From Aldersonia sp. NBC_00410 (GTDB taxonomy: Bacteria; Actinomycetota; Actinomycetes; Mycobacteriales; Mycobacteriaceae), in the NCBI RefSeq assembly GCF_026342035.1, contig NZ_JAPENM010000005.1:1-64000 (forward strand): 64,000 bases of DNA, given 5' to 3'. Positions 31,648 through 39,938 of this stretch are shown here, in pieces (the stretch's first letter is position 1; each line of letters starts with the position of its first letter). The notes below the pieces were generated by a model, which was given only the letters and a program-made list of their open reading frames with translations, was not told the DNA's origin and searched no databases. Made by a program: the position numbers and the translations under genes.

Positions 31648-32982
31648 TTATCGGCCTCCGCGTTGGACGAGCACACCGACGCGATCGGGGTCCGAGCGCC
31701 GGGCAAAGGCGAGCGTGGCGAGGGTGGCGGTGATGGTCGCGACGACGACACCAAGGGGCAGCGGCGAGTCGACGGCGACCGCCGGTCCCGATTCGGAGCT
31801 CCGGTAGCCGTTCGACCAGCCGTAGTCGTTGACGGCCAGTGGCGCGGAGACGGCGAAGAACGTCATGGTCAACGGCAACATCGCGGCGCTGACCACCACC
31901 GGTGCGTCCGGAGGAGTGGTCGACAGGACGGAGGCGACGGACAACCCCAGCGCACCGGGCAACACCAGGGTGTAGGCCGTGATCGTCAAGAGGTCGAAGA
32001 TGCCACTGTCCGGAAGCAGTCCGGTGGCCGTGACCAGGACGAGGAGAACCATCCCCACCGTGGACATCGGATACCGCCGCCCGAGCGTCACCCCGGCGAC
32101 CAACGCGATGAGACCTGCCAGGACCCACCACCAGGCGCCCGATGCGTAGTGCACTTGGCCGACCGTTGCAGCGGCCGCGGCCAACCCCACCAGCAGCACG
32201 CGCCCCCCAGGGGCGGGCAGTAACCATGCCCCGGCAAGGGTCGCCGCGACGGCGATCCCAACCGCGACCGTCCACGACACCGGGCCGGACTCGGTCGTTC
32301 CCAGCACGGTGTAGAGCAACAGGAACACCACCGGCAGAGCACCACCGACGATCGCCGGCCGAACCTCGGCAGCACGCTCGTCGGGACGGGTGGTGAGTGC
32401 AACTCCGCCGAGAACGATCACGGCGACAGCCAGGATGGGCAGCGGCACGGTCGCCGGAACGTAGAACGGATCGCCGGGCAGGGCGACCGACCATCGTTGC
32501 GCCGGAACCCTCCACAAGCGGGCCCCGGCGAAGAACGTTGTCGCCGCCAGCACACCGAGAGCCAGCGCAATCAGCGGTGCCCGTCGCCCGGCAGTCGGAT
32601 ATGCCGCCGCACCGAGTATCAGGCCGGCCCCCACCGCGTTCAGGGTCAAGCCCGGTTCGGTCGACACCGCCACAACAGCGGGGAGGCCGATCGCTGCGGC
32701 GCCCATGAGGGCGGTTGCGGCTGCGCCGATCCCGGAACGCAACCGCAGCAGCACCGCCAGCACGGCAACGGCAACGACTGCTGCGACGGTTCCGGACCAC
32801 TGCGGAGTGACCAGCACCCCGCTCAGACCGTCCTTGGCGGCGATGGTGTGGTCGAGTACCTCCGATTCGCGGAGCGCGAAGGCAGCGAGCACACCACCGA
32901 TCAGGGCGGCAACGGTCGGGCCGCACCGGTCAACGAGATTCACCGCCAGACCGTAACCCGCGGCCTCGGCAGAGCCAGGCAT
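31648..32982 (-). CDS. Integral membrane protein with about 12 helices
   Basis: 444 aa from ATG 32982; TTG 32997 adds five residues. Nearly the whole chain is hydrophobic segments, e.g. VAALIGGVLAAFALR, VVAVAVLAVLLRL, ALGVLAATTFFAGARL, PILAVAVIVLGGVAL. No transporter signature is clear; it is not EccD-like in its N-terminus. No ribosome site is obvious. Function unknown. Confidence 0.7.
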   Translation of the reverse strand: MPGSAEAAGYGLAVNLVDRCGPTVAALIGGVLAAFALRESEVLDHTIAAKDGLSGVLVTPQWSGTVAAVVAVAVLAVLLRLRSGIGAAATALMGAAAIGLPAVVAVSTEPGLTLNAVGAGLILGAAAYPTAGRRAPLIALALGVLAATTFFAGARLWRVPAQRWSVALPGDPFYVPATVPLPILAVAVIVLGGVALTTRPDERAAEVRPAIVGGALPVVFLLLYTVLGTTESGPVSWTVAVGIAVAATLAGAWLLPAPGGRVLLVGLAAAAATVGQVHYASGAWWWVLAGLIALVAGVTLGRRYPMSTVGMVLLVLVTATGLLPDSGIFDLLTITAYTLVLPGALGLSVASVLSTTPPDAPVVVSAAMLPLTMTFFAVSAPLAVNDYGWSNGYRSSESGPAVAVDSPLPLGVVVATITATLATLAFARRSDPDRVGVLVQRGGR

Positions 32983-33197
32983 TCCGATCGCTGACAACGC
33001 TGAAACGACAGTGGTGTGGGTGGCACGTCCGGCCGCGCCATGTCATCGATTGCGCCTCGGACCTAAAGCGCACTTGAGGGTTTCGCAGGCGGCGAGTCGC
33101 GGCGGCCGTCGCAAATCCGGCCCGTGCAATATGGCTCCAACTTCCCCCGGACCGATCTACCCTCTCCAAAAAGGATGTCCGACAGGGGAGGTGGGCA

Positions 33198-33692
33198 ATG
33201 CGTACAACGATCTCACGCCTGGCGCGAAGCGCGATGCTCGGCACGGCCGCGCTGGGCATGGTGCTCACCGGGACCGCGGTGGCACATGCCGACGAGTGGC
33301 CACCCATTCCGGACTACCCGTCGTACTCGACCCCGGTCCCGACGACGAACTTCCTGACGCCGAGCGATCCGGCCTACTGGAATCCGCTGGTCAACCAAAA
33401 CCGACTGACCTCGCCGTACGGCAACAGGACCCTGATTCTGTGCAACGGATTCCACGGCGTCCTGAACGAATGCTGGCAGGCCGATCTAGCCTGCAACGCG
33501 CACAAACTGATCAAGCTGCCATGGAACTTCCCCGCCATCGTGGGCGGGGGGCAACCGGGCGGCGGACCGGGCCACTTCGTGTACCCAATCGGGACCGCAA
33601 CACCCGTCGACGGCCCAATCCGTGGCGGCGCCCCAGTTGGCCCCCCAGCCGGAGCCGGTGGCGGCGGAGCCAATAACCCGTGCCACAACTGA
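33198..33692 (+). CDS. Small secreted protein, paralogue A
   Basis: 164 aa, ATG at 33198 with GGGGAGG upstream. A signal peptide ends at AVAHA-DE. The mature part has TNFLTPSDPAYWNPLVNQNR, SPYGNRTLILCNGF and ECWQADL with two or three Cys, then a Gly/Pro-rich tail. It is clearly related to the next gene. Likely exported by Sec. Confidence 0.8.
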   Translation: MRTTISRLARSAMLGTAALGMVLTGTAVAHADEWPPIPDYPSYSTPVPTTNFLTPSDPAYWNPLVNQNRLTSPYGNRTLILCNGFHGVLNECWQADLACNAHKLIKLPWNFPAIVGGGQPGGGPGHFVYPIGTATPVDGPIRGGAPVGPPAGAGGGGANNPCHN

Positions 33693-33994
33693 CACCACAG
33701 AATCAGGGGTGGGATAGTTCGCGGGCAGGCGCTGTTACCGCCGGTTACCTCTGCTAACGAACGTGCCTCATCGTGGAGGCAGCACGGGCCTTGGGTCAGC
33801 CTCGATCCCTCGGGACCGACCGGCGCTGAAAACAGTCCGAGCATCACCAGAAGCAACGATTCATCGTCTGCGTGAGAGGGCAATCACACCCAGGTCACGG
33901 GCCCATGGGCTAAACGCATGCTGACCCATTCCCGACAAATAGAGTGCCGGATTCAAAAACCCGGCTAACCACCACCCCGCCGAAGGAGAATCCA

Positions 33995-34399
33995 ATGCGG
34001 CGAATTAATCCAATGCGTCGTATTGCTGCCGTGATCGCAGTCCTGGCTGCCGGCCTGATCTTCGGTGTCGGAACGGCCCACGCCGACTCGTGGCCGGTGG
34101 ACCCAGGTCCCGGCTCGCCGGTCCGGCCCATCGATGCGACGGGGTACATGCTGACACCGGATCAGCCCAACTTCTGGAACCCGTCCATCAACATCACGCG
34201 GGTGATCTCGCCGTACGGCCGATCCACCACGGTCATATGCACTGGCTACGTCGTCGACACCGACTGCTGGCAGGCGGACCCGACCGGCGCCCCGCACAAG
34301 CTGCAGAAAGTGTTCAATATGGGCGCGTTCGGCCCGATTGTTACCAGCACACCCGCGCCGAACGTCTTCCTCTACCCGGGGATGATTCCCGGGTTGTAA
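33995..34399 (+). CDS. Small secreted protein, paralogue B
   Basis: 134 aa from ATG 33995 with AAGGAG upstream (an in-frame ATG at 33944 is less likely). Signal peptide to GTAHA-DS, then MLTPDQPNFWNPSINITRV, SPYGRSTTVICTGYV and DCWQADPTGAPHKLQKVF. The block order W-NP, SPYG, C, CWQAD, HKL is shared with the gene 300 bp upstream, so the two arose by duplication. Confidence 0.8.
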   Translation: MRRINPMRRIAAVIAVLAAGLIFGVGTAHADSWPVDPGPGSPVRPIDATGYMLTPDQPNFWNPSINITRVISPYGRSTTVICTGYVVDTDCWQADPTGAPHKLQKVFNMGAFGPIVTSTPAPNVFLYPGMIPGL

Positions 34400-35295
34400 G
34401 CACTCGGTGCGCTCCTCTGACTTTGCCGACGCCTCGCGCTCGACTGGACGACCGTCACCGCCGCGGTCATGGACCCGTCGAGTCGCCGACCGTTGTGACC
34501 GCCGCCCTGTCTTTGCGGGGTTTCGTCGGTTGCGTGCCTTCACCATTCGGCGGCAGACTCGCCCGACACACAGCCTCGCGCTGACTACACCGCCGCGTGC
34601 GCCCGATCCGGCAACCCCAGCGCAGCGCACACATCAGCGTGGTCGGCTCGTCCGGTCCAGTAGAGCCGGGTAGCAAGCAAGCGAGCAGACCGCCGACCAA
34701 TGCCGCGCGAGCAGGTCGGTACCCTGCAATTCCGCGGCCGGCCCGCCGCTCGCCGCGGACACGGCCCGCTCATCGCTCGGGCGTCGCGCCAGCCCCCCAC
34801 AGCTCGGCGCGATTCGGGCGGCGGCCGAGCCGGTACACCGCCTCGGGTTCGATAACCGCACTCGTCGGCCACCTCCTGAAATGTGCGACCTATCGAGCGG
34901 AGTTGCCAGGCACGCTCGGCCCGGCGATAACTGTCCTGATGGTTCGACACCGGTCCCTTCACACCGGGCAGTCTTCACCGCCGGCATACACCGGCCCGAA
35001 AACCCTTGCACCCGAGCGCGATCGCCGCAGGAAGCCGTTGCAGCCCAACGGATTTCGGCCCCTTTGTAGATATTTCGTGCACGGGCTTGACCACGGGTGA
35101 GGGCTCGCGCTGCCGGTGAGCAAAAGCGAGCGGGTTCGCCGATTCTTGACGGTCTTGTCACCGGAACTGGAGCCCGTCCGACGATCGACACCTCGACGTG
35201 TGCCGGTTCCCCTTGCCTCGCAATGTCAGACGCATTCCTATCCATGACCGACGCGATGGGGGCCCGAGGACCGGCAAAAGCGGGTGCAGCGCGAA
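34400..35295. other. Region of gene remnants
   Basis: About 900 bp with no intact gene. The only protein-like stretch is the helix-turn-helix fragment listed separately. The rest is GC-rich sequence with open frames on all strands but no ribosome sites or recognisable products. Confidence 0.5.
34585..34962 (-). pseudogene. Helix-turn-helix protein fragment
   Basis: The first ~42 codons from 34,962 read SYRRAERAWQLRSIGRTFQE then VADECGYRTRGG, a helix-turn-helix of the type found in mobile-element proteins. After RGG the better frame is another one (VYRLGRRPNRAEL), which soon stops. The remainder in the annotated frame is not protein-like. Confidence 0.4.
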
Positions 35296-35568
35296 TCAGG
35301 CAGCTCGACGGCGCCGGAGGGCGATGTACGCGGCGCTCGACACGAGAAAGCAGGCGACGAGGATGATGGCGAGATAGCCGCGCCAAGGCTCCGGACCGAC
35401 AACAACAGCCTCTTTCGTGATCGTGTCCCGAAAGACACATGTCGCCCCGGGCGGAAACAAGCCCCACGGATCGGTTATGCCAGCTCCGATTCGCTCCGCG
35501 CGATCGGGCAATAGGTAGTCGAATTGCGAAGGGTAACCGTAACGGGCGCGACAAATGTCAACGTCGCC

Positions 35569-35606
35569 TGAATCTGGACCCTGTTTCGACGGGTGAATCT
35601 GGACCC
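35569..35606 (+). repeat. Direct repeats in the IS left end
   Basis: TGAATCTGGACCC occurs at 35,569-35,581 and 35,594-35,606, 25 bp apart. IS21-family ends carry such multiple transposase-binding repeats. Confidence 0.7.
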
Positions 35607-35610
35607 CTCC

Positions 35611-36404
35611 CTAGGGTTGTTTGGTGGTCGCGGGGACGCGGCCGAGGTCTCGGTCTTTGAGTCGGTAGCTGTCGCCTTTGAGGGAGAGAACCTCGGCGTG
35701 GTGCACTAGGCGGTCGATCATGGCCGCCGCGACGACGTCGTCGCCGAATACCTCGCCCCATCGGCCGAAGGGCTTGTTGCTGGTGACGATCACGCTGGCT
35801 CTTTCGTAGCGGGCAGAGATCAGCTGGAAGAACAGGTTCGCTGCTTCGGGTTCGAACGGGATGTAGCCAACCTCGTCGATCACGACCAGCGGGACGCGAC
35901 CCAGCTTGACCAGCTCGTCCTGGAGGCGGTCGCCGTGGTGGGCCTCGGCGAGCCGGTCGACCCATTGTGCGGCGGTGGCGAAGGCGACCCGATGCCCGGC
36001 CTGGCAGGCCCGGATCGCAAGGCCGATCGACAGGTGCGATTTGCCGGTTCCGGGTGGGCCGAGGAACACCACGTTCTGTTTGGCGGCGACGAAGTCGAGC
36101 GTGCCCAGGTGCGCGATCTGATCGCGTTTGAGAGAACGCTGGTAGTCGAAGTCGAACTCTTCCAATGATTTACGTGCCGGGAACCGGGCGGCGCGGATGC
36201 GTCCTTCACCGCCGTGGGATTCGCGGGCGGAGACCTCGCGTTGCAGGCACGCGGCCAGGAACTCCTCGTGGGTCCAGTTCTCGGCGCGGGCACGCTCACC
36301 CAGACGTCCGATCGCGTCGGCCAACGACGGCGCCTTCAGTGCGCGCGTCAGAAAGCGAGTTCGGCAGCAATGTCGCGGCCGGCGGCGGCGCGCTTTGTGG
36401 TCAC
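35611..36404 (-). pseudogene. istB: IstB ATPase helper, frameshifted near N-terminus
   Basis: The natural GTG at 36404 overlaps the istA stop and reads MTTKRAAAGRDIAAELAF, then hits TGA at 36,350-36,348. The rest of the protein is in the next frame: FLTRALKAPSLADAIGRL, Walker A LGPPGTGKSHLSIGLA, Walker B PLVVIDEVGYIPFEP, and SVIVTSNKPFGRW. One base is missing between 36,350 and 36,361. IstB normally loads the IstA transposase. Confidence 0.8.
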
Positions 36405-37627
36405 GACACCGCCCCCTCGCCGGTGGCGAAGACCCGGTCGTACTCGGCGAGGTCACGGTAGGCCACGCCGGTGTCGTCGGTGGCCGTGGCGAGTCGGTGA
36501 GCAACCCGCAGCCGGGTCGCGGCGCGGGCGTGGTCGGGATCGGTCAGGGTCTGGTGCCGCGCCCAGCACCTCCGGTGCGTGGCGACCGACTGCCCGTCGC
36601 AGTACACCTGCACGGTGGCCAGGTCAGCGCGCACGAGTACCTTGCGGCCGATGACCTGTGGCTGCACGGAGTAGTCGTTGGAGTCCAGGCGCACATAATG
36701 ATCGCGTGGAAGCCGCACCGTCGCGGTCCATCCGGTGCTCGGCGGGACCGGCGGCAAGGGGAGCATCGCGTCGCGGTCGGTGTCCCACCGGTCGATCGGT
36801 CGACACCCCAACGCCCGATGCTGGCGGGCGTTGGCCAGGATCAGCCAGTCTGCGAGTTGGGTGTTGAAATCGGTCGGATCGGTGAAGGTTCGGCCCGGTA
36901 GAAACGACGTCTCGAGGTAGCCGTTGGCGCGTTCGACCAGGCCCTTGGCTTCAGGATCGCGCGGGCGGCACTGCACCACCCGGATCCCCAGCACCCCACG
37001 GAAGGCGTTCATCGCTGTCGTGAGTCCGGGTTTGCCCGCCCGCCACTGACCGACAGCGGACTCGTTGTCCCACACCAGGACCCGCGGTACCCGACCCCAC
37101 CGGGCGAGCAGCTCCCAATGCCCGGTCAGCAGATCCGGCGACTGACGAGAGGGCAGCATCACCGCATTGATCACCCGTGAATACCCCGACACCATCACCA
37201 ACACCGGTGGGCGAGCGCACTGGCCATGCCCGAGAGGGATATCGGTGGGTGGAAACCACAAGTCGCACTGGGCGAGCTCACCGGCCTGATACTGCGTGCG
37301 ACCGACCGGATCCGGCGGCAGATACAACGGCCGCAGCTCACGGATCCGGTCCTTGAGAATCGTCAACGACCGTGTCCAGCCGATCCGCTCCGCGATCACC
37401 GTGGCCGGCATCGTCGGCCACGCCTGCAACAGCTCACGAACCTGAGGCTCGACCGCATCGACCAGCGAGCCCTTCTCCGGACGTTGATACCGCGGCGGAC
37501 TCTCGGACTCCAACGCGCGACGAACCGTGTTGCGACCGACACCCATCACCCGCGCGATCGCCTTGATCGGCAACCCTTCGCACCGATGCAGCCGGCGGAT
37601 CTCCGCCCAATCCTCCACAGAAATCAC
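36401..37627 (-). CDS. istA: IstA transposase
   Basis: 408 aa, GTG at 37627. An N-terminal helix-turn-helix (PIKAIARVMGVGRNTVRRAL) precedes the DDE domain: Asp in GELAQCDLWFPP, Asp in VLVWDNESAVGQW, Glu in DPEAKGLVERANGYLE. Full length and without frameshift. Overlaps istB by 4 bp as usual. Confidence 0.93.
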   Translation of the reverse strand: MISVEDWAEIRRLHRCEGLPIKAIARVMGVGRNTVRRALESESPPRYQRPEKGSLVDAVEPQVRELLQAWPTMPATVIAERIGWTRSLTILKDRIRELRPLYLPPDPVGRTQYQAGELAQCDLWFPPTDIPLGHGQCARPPVLVMVSGYSRVINAVMLPSRQSPDLLTGHWELLARWGRVPRVLVWDNESAVGQWRAGKPGLTTAMNAFRGVLGIRVVQCRPRDPEAKGLVERANGYLETSFLPGRTFTDPTDFNTQLADWLILANARQHRALGCRPIDRWDTDRDAMLPLPPVPPSTGWTATVRLPRDHYVRLDSNDYSVQPQVIGRKVLVRADLATVQVYCDGQSVATHRRCWARHQTLTDPDHARAATRLRVAHRLATATDDTGVAYRDLAEYDRVFATGEGAVS

Positions 37628-37724
37628 TCCCTCAGCGTCAACGGAGGGGGTTCATTTTCATCCGACGCTCAGTGATCAGCTTTCACGCGTCGTCGACAAA
37701 AAGTGTGCCGCGGCGAGCATTCGG

Positions 37725-37862
37725 CTACGAATTGCCTTCAGTGTCTCGTCGGTTCCTGCTGCGAGAGTAGATCACCCAATATGCGAGAGTTATAAATATT
37801 GCTGAGCAGGCTATGAACAGGCCAATAACTAGCGTCGCAAAGATGCTGCCGTCGCTACACAT
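37725..37862 (-). CDS. 45-aa single-pass membrane protein
   Basis: ATG at 37862 with GGAGG five bases upstream. The product begins MCSDGSIFATLVIGLFIACS, so one helix fills residues ~7-32, followed by a basic/acidic tail SRSRNRRDTEGNS. It is too short for common gene finders. Four bases after its stop comes the start of the gene split by the IS, so the two small membrane proteins formed a coupled pair. Confidence 0.6.
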   Translation of the reverse strand: MCSDGSIFATLVIGLFIACSAIFITLAYWVIYSRSRNRRDTEGNS

Positions 37863-38078
37863 CCGACCTCCACCGGCCGGTTCCCAGCACGTCTGGCATC
37901 TGGCCGGCAGTCCCGACGCCGGAGTGGTCGAGTCGGACTACAAGCTCGATGCCAGCCAAAGAGGATGACCGCAATGACCGACTACCCGGTGACCGGCGGC
38001 GGCAGATCCGGCTGGCGATCTCGGTGCCGTCGGCATGGCTGCGTGTTTTTGAGTGCCTCCTCAGGTCATGCTGGAGCC

Positions 38079-38192
38079 ATGGCCAAGGCAGAGAAGACGT
38101 CGTGGGCGATGCTCGCTGCCTTGGTCGAAGCGTGCGGTCCCGGACTCAGTGCAACGGCGGGTAAGTGGGGCCAGTGGATCCCGACGGGCTGA
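38079..38192 (+). CDS. Short ORF upstream of the recombinase region
   Basis: 37 aa from ATG 38079 (MAKAEKTSWAMLAALVEACG...). GGAG lies just two bases before the ATG. It overlaps the next frame. Protein-like but very short; low confidence. Confidence 0.3.
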   Translation: MAKAEKTSWAMLAALVEACGPGLSATAGKWGQWIPTG

Positions 38193-38365
38193 CTCCAACA
38201 GAGCGGATTGACGCAACCCGGCAGACCGGCTGGAGTCTCATGCGCCTACTCGAGGCGATCGAGCGTGGGGAACTCCTCGCGACACCGCTGGAGATCGCCC
38301 GACTCCAGGGGGCGGTGGCGGCCCTCAGCGCGATCGCCGGCGACTTACTCGGAGACGCACCCTGA
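38165..38365 (+). CDS. Small helical protein
   Basis: 66 aa, GTG at 38165. From residue 9 it reads LTPTERIDATRQTGWSLMRL and GELLATPLEIARLQGAVAAL, a compact amphipathic helical protein. It lies 50 bp before the serine recombinase on the same strand and may belong with it. No family recognised. Confidence 0.55.
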   Translation: MGPVDPDGLTPTERIDATRQTGWSLMRLLEAIERGELLATPLEIARLQGAVAALSAIAGDLLGDAP

Positions 38366-38375
38366 TGGCACCGGA

Positions 38376-38412
38376 CGAGTTTTAAAATTGACGTCCCTTA
38401 ATGTTAAACTGG
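38376..38412 (+). promoter_or_regulatory. AT-rich promoter or recombinase site
   Basis: An abrupt AT-rich patch in GC-rich DNA just before the recombinase. It holds TAAAAT, TTGACG and the imperfect inverted arms GTTTTAAAA and GTTAAAC. It may be the promoter, an autorepressor operator or part of a crossover site. Confidence 0.4.
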
Positions 38413-38416
38413 AGGA

Positions 38417-39142
38417 GTGAGCCAGCCCGTCGTTAACCAGTCCATACCCCGCCGCCGGAGGCGGCGCCGTGGCAGCGCTGAATCGCCACCTGGAACCGTG
38501 GTCACCTACCTGCGCGTGTCAACGTCCGAACAGGCGCTCTCCGGCCTCGGGCTCGAAGCCCAACGCGCGACTGTCGCTGCCTACGCCGAACGCAAGGGTT
38601 TGACGATCGTGGGGGAGCACTGCGACGAGGGCATCAGTGCGAAATCCCTGAGGGGTCGCCCTGCCGCACTCGCGGCTCTGGCAGCGGTGCGCGCGGGCGG
38701 CGCCGCTGGGTTGTTGGTGGCCAAGATGGACCGGTTGAGTCGCTCGGTGGTAGACGGTGCGGGCCTGATGGAACAAGCCGCTCGCGAGGGTTGGGCGCTG
38801 CACTTCGCCGACCTCGATATCGACACCGGTACTCCAGCGGGGGAGATGGCGGCCAACATCATCATCTCGGGGTCGCAGTACGAGCGCCGCCTGATCAGCC
38901 AACGCACCCGTGATGCCTTGGCGGCCAAGCGTGCTCGGGGAGAGCGACTCGGTGCAGCGCCTAGCCTGCCGCTCGAGATCACCCGTCGGATCGTCGCTGA
39001 GCGCGCAAATGGAATGACATTTCAGGCGATCGCTGATGGATTAATGGCCGACGGTGTCGCCACCGCCCGAGGCAAAGCCCGCTGGTATCCGGCCACGATC
39101 AAGGCTGTGACCACGAGCGACAACGCGGCTGAGGTCGCTTAG
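38417..39142 (+). CDS. Serine recombinase / resolvase
   Basis: 241 aa, GTG at 38417 after GGAGGA. A basic 20-residue tail precedes the resolvase fold: catalytic Ser35 in YLRVSTSEQALSGLGLEAQ, Arg in LRGRPAALAAL, and KMDRLSRSVVDGAGLM. The C-terminal helix-turn-helix is MTFQAIADGLMADGVATARG. At 241 aa it is between short resolvases and large serine integrases. It may have shaped the island by recombination inside it. Confidence 0.9.
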   Translation: MSQPVVNQSIPRRRRRRRGSAESPPGTVVTYLRVSTSEQALSGLGLEAQRATVAAYAERKGLTIVGEHCDEGISAKSLRGRPAALAALAAVRAGGAAGLLVAKMDRLSRSVVDGAGLMEQAAREGWALHFADLDIDTGTPAGEMAANIIISGSQYERRLISQRTRDALAAKRARGERLGAAPSLPLEITRRIVAERANGMTFQAIADGLMADGVATARGKARWYPATIKAVTTSDNAAEVA

Positions 39143-39645
39143 CGGGATTGCTCGACGCGCATTGGATGGAGAAGGCGCCGAGCGCAGGAAGCGCTCGGGC
39201 GTCCGCTGACATTCTCGGCCGGATAGATCATCCAGTCGCCATAGGACTTCTCGCCGATGTACTCGACTTCGAAGCCCCTTCCGCCTTCTCGCGAGCGATC
39301 AAATTGCTCGGCCATGCCGAAGATTCGTGAGTGCCGTTCTGGGTCGTTCGTAGATTCCATGATCTTCTCGCTGAGCAACGCCAGCACTGCTTGCTCCCAT
39401 TCAGCGGTAACCGACCAGCCCTCGCCGGTCGTTCGACCCATCCAGACTTCGGGGTTCCTGGAGAGGACTGCGTGCGCTGCGGTTGCCACTGTGTCCCGAC
39501 TGCGGCGGCGGACTGATCGATCTCCTGAAACGGCGGGCGTGAGTGCCTGGGCGCGTCCGGCGCGGACGCCGTTGGCGACGATCTCGGCGACTTCATGCAC
39601 CAGGACCTTGGCGGGAAGCCGAGATCCCGAACAGTGCCAGCGCAT
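39139..39645 (-). CDS. Hypothetical protein, N-terminus uncertain
   Basis: 168 aa from ATG 39645, convergent with the recombinase and overlapping its last bases. Protein-like text includes LPAKVLVHEVAEIVANGVRA, RNPEVWMGRTTGEGWSVTAE and FEVEYIGEKSYGDWMIYPAE. Upstream, the same frame stays open (EHRASLAIITALM) and another frame has VIANPNHHFGARRLIANARP, so a frameshift near 39,715 may have removed its start. Function unknown. Confidence 0.55.
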   Translation of the reverse strand: MRWHCSGSRLPAKVLVHEVAEIVANGVRAGRAQALTPAVSGDRSVRRRSRDTVATAAHAVLSRNPEVWMGRTTGEGWSVTAEWEQAVLALLSEKIMESTNDPERHSRIFGMAEQFDRSREGGRGFEVEYIGEKSYGDWMIYPAENVSGRPSASCARRLLHPMRVEQSR

Positions 39646-39938
39646 CAGGGCGGTGATGATCGCCAGCGAAGCCCGATGTTCTGCAGCATGATTCGCTGTT
39701 GACCGCCTCGCCCGGGGCGGGCGTTCGCGATCAGTCGCCGGGCTCCGAAGTGATGATTTGGGTTCGCAATGACCCCCCGCTTCTGCGGGCCGAGCCGGCC
39801 CACTCGGGGGTGGCCGTCGTCACCTTCGGCATTGCGTCCCAATGACGGTGGAGGCGACCCCCCGTACGTGGCCGCTGGGCGTGTGATCCGGCGTCGATCG
39901 CGCCCGGCGTATTCGGCCGGCGTTCGCCACCTCTGTCG
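39646..39938. other. Gap before the copper cluster
   Basis: About 290 bp. It holds the possible lost 5' part of the preceding minus-strand gene (39,700-39,842). No terminator for copA is obvious. Confidence 0.4.

Larger units (their letters stand above)
35556..37698 (-). mobile_element. IS21-family insertion sequence
   Basis: About 2.14 kb with istA and istB on the minus strand. Ends are TGTCAACGTCGCCTGAA (left) and, reverse complemented, TGTCGACGACGCGTGAA (right): imperfect inverted repeats starting TGT. Flanks GCGACAAA and AAAAGTG suggest a short AAA duplication, shorter than usual for IS21. It interrupts a small membrane-protein gene. IstB carries a frameshift, so the copy is probably immobile. 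Confidence 0.85.
35296..37720 (-). pseudogene. Small membrane-protein gene split by the IS21-family element
   Basis: The 3' part (35,296-35,555) encodes CRARYGYPSQFDYLLPDRAE and on to a terminal helix YLAIILVACFLVSSAAYIAL and the tail RRRRAA. The 5' part (37,699-37,720) encodes MLAAAHF. Removing the IS and one AAA copy joins them in frame to a 92-aa single-pass protein with GATCVFRD and PEPW before the helix. It would start 4 bases after the stop of the 45-aa gene upstream. Confidence 0.65.
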
